From NCBI GenBank assembly GCA_038231215.1, contig JBBRLS010000009.1, positions 1-64,000 on the forward strand: a DNA stretch of 64,000 bases, given 5' to 3'. The notes beneath the pieces are model-generated. The model did no database searches, had not been told where the DNA came from, and saw nothing but the letters and a program-made list of their open reading frames with translations. Source of the DNA: Schlegelella_A sp038231215. Lineage in GTDB: Bacteria; Pseudomonadota; Gammaproteobacteria; Burkholderiales; Burkholderiaceae_C. How positions within the stretch are numbered: the stretch's first letter is position 1; each line of letters starts with the position of its first letter. This document shows, piece after piece, positions 47,345 through 55,589 of this stretch. Made by a program: the position numbers and the translations under genes.

Positions 47345-49117
47345 ATGCTGCGTCTGACCTGGGAACAGTTCGATCGGCTCGAGCAGCTGACGATGAAGCG
47401 TCATGCGGCGAGCATCAGCGGCGTGCTGGCAGAGACCTGGCCGGCGTTGACCGAGCGCCTGCAGGACAGGTGGCCGGCCTTCGTCGAGGCCGCCGTGCAG
47501 CAGGGTCGCAAGAACGGCCTGCGCGACGCGCGCGATCTGGCCCGCTATGCCAGTCTGTGGTGCATCTGGGGGCCCGCGTTCGACGGCAAGCCTGCGTTCG
47601 CCTGGGCCGCCGAGATCCTCGCCGATGCAAGGCGCGGATCGGCATTGAAGCTGCATCAGCTCGCGCATCGCACGCGCGAGGAGCTTTCGCATCGCCAGGC
47701 GGCCACCGGCGTTGCGCCTGTGGCAGGCGCTTCACCGCCGCTCACGACGGCGCAGTTCGAAGCTTCATTTGCTGCCGTCGACGCGAAGATGGGCAAGCTC
47801 GTTGCCGCGCGTGCGGTGTTCCCGTCGACCGAGGCCGCGGTCGTGATCAAGGCTTGCGATATCGGCTCGATCGACATGATGGTCGCCGAGGCGGAAAACC
47901 TGCAGGAGTATCGACACGCCGCTACCGGCTGGCATCGCGTCGCCGCGGCGAAGATTGCTGATCCGGCCGTCAAGTGGACAAGCGCCCCCGAAGTGCAGGT
48001 CGAGCTTGCCGTCGCCAGTCATGCCTTGCGACGAGGCGCGCCGGCCCGGCTGAATCTGCGCGTCGATACGGTCGCCGTATGCGACCCCAAGGTCCACCCG
48101 GAAGTCACCCACGTCGGTGCCGAGGGGCGCCTCGTATGGAAGGGCCGCGACACGGCGCGCCTTAGCCTGGCGCTCTATGCGCCCGCCCTCTTGCCGCTCG
48201 AGCCGAGCGCGGCGCCGCCGGGCATAGCAGCGTCGTCGCCGTTCGATCCGCAGACTATCCACGTCGCCAGTTGCGGCTTGCGCGACGCTGGCGCACCCTT
48301 CGGCAAAGTCGATCTGAAGGTGCGGGTCTACCCCGCGACGCAGTGGCTGACCGAGGTGCGACATCCCGCATGGCAGCCGATGGTCTGGCCGGCCGCTGCG
48401 GCGGCCGCCGCCGCACCGGGCGCCGCTTGCAGCCTCGAGAAAGACGGCGCTCCGGCCGACGCGAGTGCCTGGCAGGGCGCCTGGGCCGGTCTGCACGTCG
48501 CGTTCCGGGCAGGGCTCGACCGCTTGTACAACGAATGGGTGCGCGTTCTAGACGCCCAGGCGACGCGACTCGAGGTCGAGGCTTCGCCGCTGGTCGGCCA
48601 GGCGGGCTTGACCTGGGGCTGGCGGCGGGCTTCGGCGTCTTCGGTCGTGATGCGAACCGAAGGTGTGCTGGACCTGCTGGCGCTCTCACTCGAGTTTCGT
48701 CTTTCCGGCGAGTTGGTCGATGGCACGGCGCGATCACGCATCCGCATTCATTGCAAGGGCCGCAGCGAGATGCGCATGACGATCGTGCAGGTCGGCGATC
48801 AGGCGCCGGAGGGACAGAGCATGAAGGCCGCATTGCGAACCTGGCGCTTCCCGTTCACGCTCGAGATCGAACCCCTGGCGGGCGCCGAGCCGGCGACACT
48901 CAGCGCCGCCGCCGTCCCGGTGCCGATCACGGGTGCGCTCGTGGGCGAATGCGGCTTGCGTGCCCGCGCCGACGGTGGCGGACAGCAGTGGTTCTTCGGC
49001 CTGCGCACCGAGCCGGTGACCGTCGTCACCGAGATTTCCGACCCGGTGCTCGGAGGCGCAAGGCAAACGCGAAAGATCTTCCCGGCCATGACGCTTGTCG
49101 AGTGGAGCGCTGGCTGA
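47345..49117 (+). CDS. Unknown T6SS-linked protein, possible VgrG cargo
   Basis: I do not recognise the family of most of this 590-residue protein. The N-terminal 100 residues (LTWEQFDRLEQLTMKRH, then RLQDRWPAFVEAAVQQGRKNGL and YASLWCIWGPAFD) form a helical domain that recurs in T6SS-linked proteins. The rest is beta-rich, with strands such as LNLRVDTVAVCDP, LRIRIHCKGRSEM and LVGECGLRARADGG, and a Pro/Ala linker near 350. There is no signal peptide, membrane segment or recognised toxin motif. It starts 7 bp after DUF4123 and its stop overlaps the next start (TGATG). Confidence 0.6.
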   Translation: MLRLTWEQFDRLEQLTMKRHAASISGVLAETWPALTERLQDRWPAFVEAAVQQGRKNGLRDARDLARYASLWCIWGPAFDGKPAFAWAAEILADARRGSALKLHQLAHRTREELSHRQAATGVAPVAGASPPLTTAQFEASFAAVDAKMGKLVAARAVFPSTEAAVVIKACDIGSIDMMVAEAENLQEYRHAATGWHRVAAAKIADPAVKWTSAPEVQVELAVASHALRRGAPARLNLRVDTVAVCDPKVHPEVTHVGAEGRLVWKGRDTARLSLALYAPALLPLEPSAAPPGIAASSPFDPQTIHVASCGLRDAGAPFGKVDLKVRVYPATQWLTEVRHPAWQPMVWPAAAAAAAAPGAACSLEKDGAPADASAWQGAWAGLHVAFRAGLDRLYNEWVRVLDAQATRLEVEASPLVGQAGLTWGWRRASASSVVMRTEGVLDLLALSLEFRLSGELVDGTARSRIRIHCKGRSEMRMTIVQVGDQAPEGQSMKAALRTWRFPFTLEIEPLAGAEPATLSAAAVPVPITGALVGECGLRARADGGGQQWFFGLRTEPVTVVTEISDPVLGGARQTRKIFPAMTLVEWSAG

Positions 49118-49923
49118 TGGCCCTCGATCGGCTGCTCATGCTCGATCTGGCGGCCGGCGGTTGCGCGGTTGAAGCGCATCTGAACGGCATGCCACTGGCC
49201 ACGCTCGGGCCAGCGGGCGGAAGCGTCAGCCTCGCCGTCCACGAGTACACGCTGGCCGGCCGCAACCAGCTCTCTCTCGTCATCGGTCCGGCCGCGCCCG
49301 GCGTGTCTGCGCCGAGCCAGCCGCGTGTCGCAATCGGACCGACCTGGGCGCGGGCCCGGCTCGTGCTCGTTCGCCACGGTCAGTCGCCGGCCGATCCGGG
49401 TGCTCGCGTGCTCGGCGTCGCCGAGTGGGCGACGGCAGAAGGCAAGGCCTACGACGCGCCCTCGACGCACAGCCGCGATGTCGATCTGCCGGTGAACTTT
49501 CCGCGTTGGCGCTGGCTCGACGCCCCGCCGATCGGCCTCAATGTCGGGGTGCAGCGGACCATTCTCGAGTTCTTGCAGCAGCTCGCCGTCGAGCTCGGGC
49601 GGGGCAATCCCGATCCGTTGATCGCGGCGTCGAAGCTGCGCTTCGACGAGTTGGCACTTGCGTATCAAACCGACGCGAACCTCGAGGTGCAGCGCTTTCG
49701 CGATCAAGTGCAGCGGCTGTATGCTGCGAAAGCGTTGAAGGTGATGCCGCCGGTGGCCGCAGAGTTCGTGGTGCGGCCGCTTGTCGACGGCCGCCTGATC
49801 GAATGTCTGGCGCCCACGGGAGGCCCGGCGCTGCGAACGAGCAATGAGGCTCCGGAGCTCGGCGATCAAGCCTGGCCGATCCGGCTGGCAATGGTCGAAG
49901 GAAGAATTTATGTCCTGCGTTGA
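49117..49923 (+). CDS. Unknown protein coupled to upstream T6SS gene
   Basis: This 268-residue protein is of unknown function. ATG 49117 was chosen because it overlaps the previous stop by one base, giving coupled translation. Its N-terminal 100 residues are beta-rich (MALDRLLMLDLAAGGCAVEA, LSLVIGPAAPG), and the C-terminal half has a helical region (ILEFLQQLAVELGRGN, AYQTDANLEVQRFRDQVQRLYAAK) ending in a strand with IYVLR. No signal peptide or catalytic motif is seen. Partnership with the 590-residue protein, for example as chaperone or immunity factor, is an inference from the overlap only. Confidence 0.6.
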   Translation: MALDRLLMLDLAAGGCAVEAHLNGMPLATLGPAGGSVSLAVHEYTLAGRNQLSLVIGPAAPGVSAPSQPRVAIGPTWARARLVLVRHGQSPADPGARVLGVAEWATAEGKAYDAPSTHSRDVDLPVNFPRWRWLDAPPIGLNVGVQRTILEFLQQLAVELGRGNPDPLIAASKLRFDELALAYQTDANLEVQRFRDQVQRLYAAKALKVMPPVAAEFVVRPLVDGRLIECLAPTGGPALRTSNEAPELGDQAWPIRLAMVEGRIYVLR

Positions 49924-49977
49924 GCGAGCCACCGAACCATCGGCGGGCCGGGCCACCGGGGCGGGAGTGACGGCGTC

Positions 49978-52026
49978 TTGATCAGCATCAGCGTGACCTC
50001 GTACAACGGCGCGTCGACGGCGGCGCTCTCCGGCCACTTCGACGAGATGGGCGGCAACATCGGCCGCGCCGAGAACAACCAGCTCGTCCTACCCGATCCG
50101 GAGCGGACGATTTCGCGCGTCCATGCGCAGGTCGTGTATCGCAATGGCCGCTATGCGATCGTCGATCGCGGGAGCAACCCGATCTCGGTCAACGGGCGGC
50201 CGCTCGGCAATGGCCAGGAGGCATTCATCCAGGCCGGCGACGAGCTGCAGATCGGCGGCTACGCCATGCGCGTCGAAGCCGCCGGACCTTCTGGGGGCGC
50301 CGTCCCTGCGGATCCCTTCGCCGACTTTCCGGGCCTCGCCTCCACGCCGACCGCGGCGCGCGCTCCAGCCGCAGCCGGGCCGTTCGCCGATCCGCTCGCG
50401 GGCTTCGGCGCACCGCCGCGCGCCGCACCGTCGCCGATTCATTCGCCCATGCATTCGCCGCCGCCGCCGCCGCCGGCTTCTGCGGCGGGCGGAATTCCCC
50501 AAGACTGGGATCCGTTTGCGCCCGATCCAGCGACGCCGTCGCACGGCAACGACCTGGCGCGATCGCTCGGTCAGCCTTCCGGGGGCGGCAGCAACTTCGG
50601 CCTCGACGTCGGCGGTCGCGCTGAAGCGCTGATTCCGGAGTTCGGCTTGGGAGGCGGTGGCGGAAGCGGAGGCGGAGGCGGCGACTCGCTCGATGCCCTG
50701 TTCGGTCTCGGCGCCGGTGGTGGCGCCGATCCGCTGGCCGGATCCGCACTCAACCAGGCGGCGGCGCAACCCAACATGGCGGCGCACGCCGACCCAATGA
50801 AGTCGCTCAACAGCATGACCCGGGCGAGTGCGTCGGCTGCCGCCGACACGACGCCGGAGCTGTCGACGCCCTTCATGGTGCCGCCGATGATCCCGACACC
50901 GCCACAGCGTCCAGTGCGGCCGCCGCCTGCGGTCGCGCCCCGCCCGGAAGCGCAGCTGCCCACAGCCGTGATCCCGCCTTCCCAAACCCTCACTTCGGGA
51001 TTTGCGTCGCAGCCGGGCGCGCCGGTCGCGCGCAGCAGCGCGCCGTCGGCGCGCGTTCCCGACGCCGCGGTACCGCCCGGGTCGGTCCTGTCGTGGACGG
51101 ATCCGTCCGGCGAAAGCCGCACCACCATCCGGCCGCGCGGTAGCCCGCCGATCGCCGGTGTGGCGATTCCCGACGATCTTCTCGACCTGTCGCTCGACTT
51201 CGATGCTGCCGCGCCGCCGCCTCCGGCTGCGCCGGTTCGGCCGGCACCGCCTCGCGTCGCAACGCCGCCGCCGGTCGCTCCGCCGCCGGTCGCGGCGCGG
51301 CCGCCGGCAGCCCCCCCGCCTCGCACGGTGGGCGCACCGGCATGGCAGCCACCGCCCAACGCCGCCGGGACCACTGCGAGTGCGTCGGCCGTCGGGCGCG
51401 CGCCGCAAGGGAGCGATGCCGACATCGCGGCGCTGACGGCGGCCCTGCGCGAGGGCCTGGCCGTCCACAACCTGCCGCCCGACGCGTTGGTCCTCACGCC
51501 GGCGTTCATGCGCCTGCTCGGCCGCCTCGTTCACGAAGCGACCCGAGGCACCGTCGACCTGCTTGTGGCGCGGGCGGCACTCAAGCGCGAGATTCGCGCC
51601 GAGGTGACGATGATCGTCACGCGCGAGAACAACCCGCTCAAGTTCTCGCCATCGGCCGAGGTCGCGCTCGGCCACCTGCTCAGTCCGCCGGCGCGCGGCT
51701 TCATGGAGTCGGACAAGGCGATGCGCGACGCCTATGACGATCTGCGTGCGCATCAGTTCGGCTTTCTCGCTGGCATGCGCGCCGCGCTCGAAGGCATCCT
51801 CAAGCGCTTCGACCCGGTCATTCTCGAAGCCAAGCTGACGCAGAAGAAATCGATGCTGTCGTCCTTGATTCCGGCCAAGCGCAAGGCGCAGATGTGGGAC
51901 GTGTTCACGGAGTTGTACGGCCAGATCTCGTCGGAAGCGTCGGACGATTTCCACGAGCTTTTCGGCAAGGAGTTCCTGCGCGCTTACAACGAATACATCG
52001 ACCAGCTTGCCAAGGATCGGCCATGA
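49978..52026 (+). CDS. tagH: T6SS FHA-domain protein TagH
   Basis: TagH (Fha) is the phosphothreonine-binding activator of T6SS, and it is phosphorylated by PpkA in characterised systems. The 682-residue protein has an N-terminal FHA domain (GGNIGRAENNQLVLPDP, TISRVHAQVVYRNG), a Pro/Ala/Gly-rich linker of about 350 residues, and a C-terminal helical TagH domain (LGRLVHEATRGTVDLLVARAALKREIRAEVTMI). In the linker, TTIRP at 382-386 resembles PpkA motifs, and DDLLDLSLDF at 399-408 resembles the TagF tail motifs. The start is TTG 49978. It precedes pppA by 43 bp. Confidence 0.92.
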   Translation: MISISVTSYNGASTAALSGHFDEMGGNIGRAENNQLVLPDPERTISRVHAQVVYRNGRYAIVDRGSNPISVNGRPLGNGQEAFIQAGDELQIGGYAMRVEAAGPSGGAVPADPFADFPGLASTPTAARAPAAAGPFADPLAGFGAPPRAAPSPIHSPMHSPPPPPPASAAGGIPQDWDPFAPDPATPSHGNDLARSLGQPSGGGSNFGLDVGGRAEALIPEFGLGGGGGSGGGGGDSLDALFGLGAGGGADPLAGSALNQAAAQPNMAAHADPMKSLNSMTRASASAAADTTPELSTPFMVPPMIPTPPQRPVRPPPAVAPRPEAQLPTAVIPPSQTLTSGFASQPGAPVARSSAPSARVPDAAVPPGSVLSWTDPSGESRTTIRPRGSPPIAGVAIPDDLLDLSLDFDAAAPPPPAAPVRPAPPRVATPPPVAPPPVAARPPAAPPPRTVGAPAWQPPPNAAGTTASASAVGRAPQGSDADIAALTAALREGLAVHNLPPDALVLTPAFMRLLGRLVHEATRGTVDLLVARAALKREIRAEVTMIVTRENNPLKFSPSAEVALGHLLSPPARGFMESDKAMRDAYDDLRAHQFGFLAGMRAALEGILKRFDPVILEAKLTQKKSMLSSLIPAKRKAQMWDVFTELYGQISSEASDDFHELFGKEFLRAYNEYIDQLAKDRP

Positions 52027-52069
52027 TGACGACACGCTGCGACGGCAGACGGAAAGGTTGATCGTGCAG

Positions 52070-52819
52070 ATGGAACTCGCGACCTTGTCGCGCCGCGGCG
52101 GCCGCAACTACAACGAAGACGCCTGCGGGCACTGGCATTCGGACAGCCACCTGTGCTGCGTCGTCGCCGATGGCGCGGGTGGCCACGGCGGCGGCGACAA
52201 GGCTTCCAAGCTCGCCGTCCAGTTCATCCTGGGAGCGTTCGCCGCGTCGCCCGAAGGCAGTCCCGAGGCGATCCAGCACATGATAGTTTCGACCAACCGG
52301 TCGATCATCCAGCATCGTGCCGACGACCGTTCGCAGCAGAACATGCACAGCACGGTCGTCGCCCTGTTCATGGATCTCGAGGGCAAAGTCGCGAGTTGGG
52401 GCTATTGCGGCGACTCGCGGCTCTACGTCTTTCGCGGCGGTCGCGTCGCGGCGCGTACGCGGGATCACAGCCTCGTTCAGTCGCTCGTCGACGGTGGCAT
52501 GCTCGCGGCCGAAGACATGCGCTCGCATCCGCAGCGAAGCGAGTTGCTCTCCGCGCTCGGCGTCGGCGAGGAGGATCTGCAGGTGGGCGTTTCGGCGCAA
52601 CCCTGGGCGGTCGAGGCCGGCGACGTGTTCCTGCTCTGCACCGACGGGATGTGGGAATACGTCGAAGACGCGCAAATGGAAGCCGCGCTGGCGCAGGCGG
52701 TCAGTCCGCATGCGTGGTTGCACGAACTCGAGCAGAACGTTCTCCACGGCGCATCGCACAAGCCCCGCCACGACAACTTCACCGCGCTCGCTGTCTGGGT
52801 CAGCGAACCGGGTCCCTGA
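52070..52819 (+). CDS. pppA: T6SS Ser/Thr phosphatase PppA (PP2C type)
   Basis: PppA reverses PpkA phosphorylation. The 249-residue protein has the PP2C motifs NYNEDA, ADGAGGHGGG, GDSRLY, LCTDGMWE and RHDNFTAL, which supply the metal-binding aspartates. I chose ATG 52070; a GTG at 52064 has a better-placed ribosome site (ggaaagg) and adds two residues, and a TTG at 52007 overlaps tagH. It lies just after tagH and before the PAAR-like gene. Kinase and phosphatase are thus in separate T6SS blocks. Confidence 0.92.
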   Translation: MELATLSRRGGRNYNEDACGHWHSDSHLCCVVADGAGGHGGGDKASKLAVQFILGAFAASPEGSPEAIQHMIVSTNRSIIQHRADDRSQQNMHSTVVALFMDLEGKVASWGYCGDSRLYVFRGGRVAARTRDHSLVQSLVDGGMLAAEDMRSHPQRSELLSALGVGEEDLQVGVSAQPWAVEAGDVFLLCTDGMWEYVEDAQMEAALAQAVSPHAWLHELEQNVLHGASHKPRHDNFTALAVWVSEPGP

Positions 52820-52829
52820 AGGAGCTGAG

Positions 52830-53219
52830 ATGCCCAATCACGTTTGCATGGGAGCCGCGCTGCAATGCACCTTCGGCGTGGCGCCGAGTTCGCTGGTCGT
52901 CCTGCCGGTAAACAAGGTGATGACTTCGTACGTGCCGGCGGCCAACATCATGGACAACAAGCCGATGGTCAACATCATGCCGTTCGGCATGTGTCAGAGT
53001 CCGTCGAACCCGGTGGTCGCGGCAGCAACCGCGGCGGCCTTGGGCGTGCTCACGCCGATGCCCTGCATCCCGGCCACGACCGCTCCTTGGGCTCCGGGCG
53101 CGCCGACGGTACTGCTCGCCAACATGCCGGCGCTCGACGACACGTCGAAGCTGATGTGCATGTGGGGCGGCGTCATCAGCGTCAACTTCGCCGGTCAGGC
53201 AACAGAACAGATTCCTTGA
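52830..53219 (+). CDS. PAAR-like DUF4280 spike-tip protein
   Basis: This 129-residue protein should sharpen the VgrG spike. It matches the PAAR-like DUF4280 pattern: MPNHVCMGAALQCTFGVAPS near the N-terminus, the central MPFGMCQSPSNPVVA, and a C-terminal MCMWGGVISVNFAG. Repeated Cys and Met-Cys pairs are typical. aaggag at 52819 supports ATG 52830. It is the last gene of the first T6SS block and is followed by a strong terminator. It carries no fused effector domain. Confidence 0.87.
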   Translation: MPNHVCMGAALQCTFGVAPSSLVVLPVNKVMTSYVPAANIMDNKPMVNIMPFGMCQSPSNPVVAAATAAALGVLTPMPCIPATTAPWAPGAPTVLLANMPALDDTSKLMCMWGGVISVNFAGQATEQIP

Positions 53220-53242
53220 GGGCCGACGCAAGCGGAAAGCAC

Positions 53243-53270
53243 AACGGCCGGGTTTCCCCGGCCGTTTTTT
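53243..53270 (+). terminator. Rho-independent terminator of the first T6SS block
   Basis: A perfect 10-bp stem (AACGGCCGGG with CCCGGCCGTT) around a four-base loop is followed on the plus strand by four more T after the stem. It lies 23 bp past the PAAR-like stop. The minus-strand OmpA gene ends just beyond it; on that strand there is no good T-run. Confidence 0.92.
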
Positions 53271-53286
53271 CGAGGCGCGAGAAAGT

Positions 53287-53838
53287 CTACTGCGCGGCCT
53301 GGCGGCCGATCTCGACGCGCCGGTTTTCCGGGGCCAGCGGATTGCCCGGGTTGACCGGATCCTTCGAGCCCTGACCGACGACGATCAGCATGGTCGAATC
53401 GGCGCCCTTTTGAACCAGATATTCCTTGACCGCTTCGGCGCGCTTGACCGAGAGCTGCTGATTGGCTTCGGGCGTGCCGGACGCGTCGGCGTGGCCGACG
53501 ACGCGAACCTGGCGACCGCTGCCCTTCTTGCCGCGCAGCACGTCGGCGAACACGTCGAGCTGCTTCTTCAGCAACTCGGGCAGCTCGGCCGAGCCGACCT
53601 TGAACGACGAGGCCGGCAGCGAATAGCGGATGGCCGGCTTCAGGCCCATGCACTTGAAACCGCTCGCCTCCAGCTCCTTGCAGGCGTCTTCGGGGAAGAG
53701 TCCGTCCTTCACCGCCGCCGCGTCGGGAACCGACGTTCCGACGTCGATCGACGACTGCGCGAAAGCGGGGACGGAAGCGAACGCCGCGGCGATGATGGCG
53801 GCGAGGCCGAGGCGGCCCAGGGTCAGCTCATGCTTCAT
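53287..53838 (-). CDS. OmpA-family peptidoglycan-binding protein
   Basis: The 183-residue exported protein has a Sec signal (cleavage near AFA-Q) and a C-terminal OmpA domain with VVGHADASGTPEANQQLSVKRAEAVKEYL and NRRVEI. It should bind peptidoglycan in the periplasm. It is the only minus-strand gene in the T6SS region. TssL already carries its own OmpA domain, so this may be an independent envelope protein. ATG 53838 has gaggag close upstream. No lipobox is seen. Confidence 0.88.
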   Translation of the reverse strand: MKHELTLGRLGLAAIIAAAFASVPAFAQSSIDVGTSVPDAAAVKDGLFPEDACKELEASGFKCMGLKPAIRYSLPASSFKVGSAELPELLKKQLDVFADVLRGKKGSGRQVRVVGHADASGTPEANQQLSVKRAEAVKEYLVQKGADSTMLIVVGQGSKDPVNPGNPLAPENRRVEIGRQAAQ

Positions 53839-54191
53839 TTGCACTCCTCGTGGATCTAGGAAGGATGCGCGGCGGCCGACCTTCCGGCCTCCGCCGATGC
53901 AACGGGGCAGGTCTGCCCGCGGTTGCCGCAGCCTGTCGATCATAGCGAGTTTCAAGCCCGCGTCACTCCCGAAAAGTAGGGACGATCGGACGGGCGGTCG
54001 CGTCGTTCGTGGCCTTGTGCGCGTCCCGCAGAGATTCTGTTTCGACCCGGGGCGCATTCAAGTAAAGTGCGAGGCCGTTGTACGGCGTCGCTTGAACGGG
54101 CGATGCGGCGCATCGGTGCTGCAAGACAAAGAACGGCCCCGGCGTTGCCGATGGGCAGTCGAATGGGAAGCCACAGTTCACTCGTATCGCT
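53839..54191. other. Divergent intergenic region upstream of ompA-like gene and tssK
   Basis: The 353-bp gap holds the start signals of both neighbours. I see no convincing sigma-70 or sigma-54 promoter, no repeat and no RNA gene. Short open frames across it have no family features or ribosome sites. It is the likely place for regulation of the second T6SS block. Confidence 0.5.
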
Positions 54192-55529
54192 ATGACCTGG
54201 CACAACAAGGTGGTCTGGACGGAGGGGATGTTCCTGCAACCCCAGCACTTCCAGCAACACGATCGCTACGCCGAGTACCAATTGCGCCAGCGTCTCGCGG
54301 CCACGGTCGGCCACGCTTGGGGCTTCACGTCGGTCTCGGTCGACGATGCGGCGCTCGCCCTGGGCAAGCTGAGCGTCAACTCCGCGCAAGGCGTGCTGCC
54401 CGACGGCACCGCCTTCTCGATCCCCGGCAACGACGCCGCGCCGGCTGCGCTCGACATCCCGATGGATGCGCGCAACGAGCGCGTCGTCCTCGCCCTCGTT
54501 CTGCAGCGGCCGGGCATCGTCGAGTCCGATGCCGAGCAGGCTGCCGGCGCGATGGGGCCGCGCTATCGCGTCGCCGAAGTCGAGGTCGGCGACAGCAACA
54601 CCAACGTTGATCGCGACACCGCGATCCAGATCGGCCGCCTCAATCTGCGTTTGATGCTGGAGCGCGATGCCGGCGAAGGCTACGCGGCCGTCGGCATCGC
54701 GCGCGTCGTCGAACGTCGAGCCGATAACAAGCTCGTGCTCGATACGCAGTACATCCCGCCGATGTTGCATTCGCAAGGCCATCCGATCCTCGACGGCTAC
54801 GTGCGCGAGCTGTGCGGACTCCTGCATCAGCGCGGCGAGGCGCTGGCCGCGCGCTTGTCGCAGCCCGGTCGCGGCGGTGTTGCCGAGATCGCCGACTTTC
54901 TTCTGCTCGAGGCGGTCAACCGCTCGCAGCCGCTCTTCATGCAATTGCAGCAGCGCTCGGTCTTGCATCCCGAAGTGCTCTACGCCGCCTGCCTCAGCCT
55001 GGCCGGCGACCTGGCCACGTTTCGCGAGAAACGCCGCCCGCCGCCGTTCCCGGAATACCTGCACGACGATCTGCAGCGCTGCTTTCGCGCCGTGATCGAC
55101 GACCTGCGCCAGTCGCTGTCGATGGTGATGGAGCAGACTGCGATCCCGATCGAGTTGCAGGACCGCAAGTACGGCATCCGCGTCGCCATCATCGGCGACA
55201 AGGAACTGCAGCGGAACGCCAGCTTCGTGCTCGCGGTGGCTGCGCAGCTTCCGGGCGAAGCCCTCCGCGCGCGCTTCCCGACCCAGGTCAAGATCGGTCC
55301 GGTCGAGCGCATCCGCGACCTCGTCAACCTGCAGCTTCCCGGCGTCACGATGCGCCCGCTGCCAGTCGCACCGCGCCAGATTCCCTACCACGCCGGCTTT
55401 ACCTATTTCGAGCTCGACACGCGCAACAACGAGCTGTGGAAGCAGCTCGAGGCGTCGGGCGGCCTGGCGATGCACATCGCTGGCGAATTCCCGGGCCTCG
55501 AGCTCGAGTTCTGGGCCATTCGCGCCTAG
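54192..55529 (+). CDS. tssK: T6SS baseplate-to-membrane connector TssK
   Basis: TssK links the baseplate to the TssL-TssM membrane complex. The 445-residue protein begins with the hallmark WHNKVVWTEGMFLQPQHFQQHDRY. Later features are PPMLHSQGHPILDGYVRELCGLLHQRGEAL and LDTRNNELWKQLEASGG near the C-terminus. Normal length. It opens the second T6SS block, and tssL follows after 60 bp. Confidence 0.97.
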   Translation: MTWHNKVVWTEGMFLQPQHFQQHDRYAEYQLRQRLAATVGHAWGFTSVSVDDAALALGKLSVNSAQGVLPDGTAFSIPGNDAAPAALDIPMDARNERVVLALVLQRPGIVESDAEQAAGAMGPRYRVAEVEVGDSNTNVDRDTAIQIGRLNLRLMLERDAGEGYAAVGIARVVERRADNKLVLDTQYIPPMLHSQGHPILDGYVRELCGLLHQRGEALAARLSQPGRGGVAEIADFLLLEAVNRSQPLFMQLQQRSVLHPEVLYAACLSLAGDLATFREKRRPPPFPEYLHDDLQRCFRAVIDDLRQSLSMVMEQTAIPIELQDRKYGIRVAIIGDKELQRNASFVLAVAAQLPGEALRARFPTQVKIGPVERIRDLVNLQLPGVTMRPLPVAPRQIPYHAGFTYFELDTRNNELWKQLEASGGLAMHIAGEFPGLELEFWAIRA

Positions 55530-55589
55530 AGCCTTCCGTCTTCGTAGCGCTCCCCGCTCGATCTCGGCGAACGATTTGCAGGAAACGAC

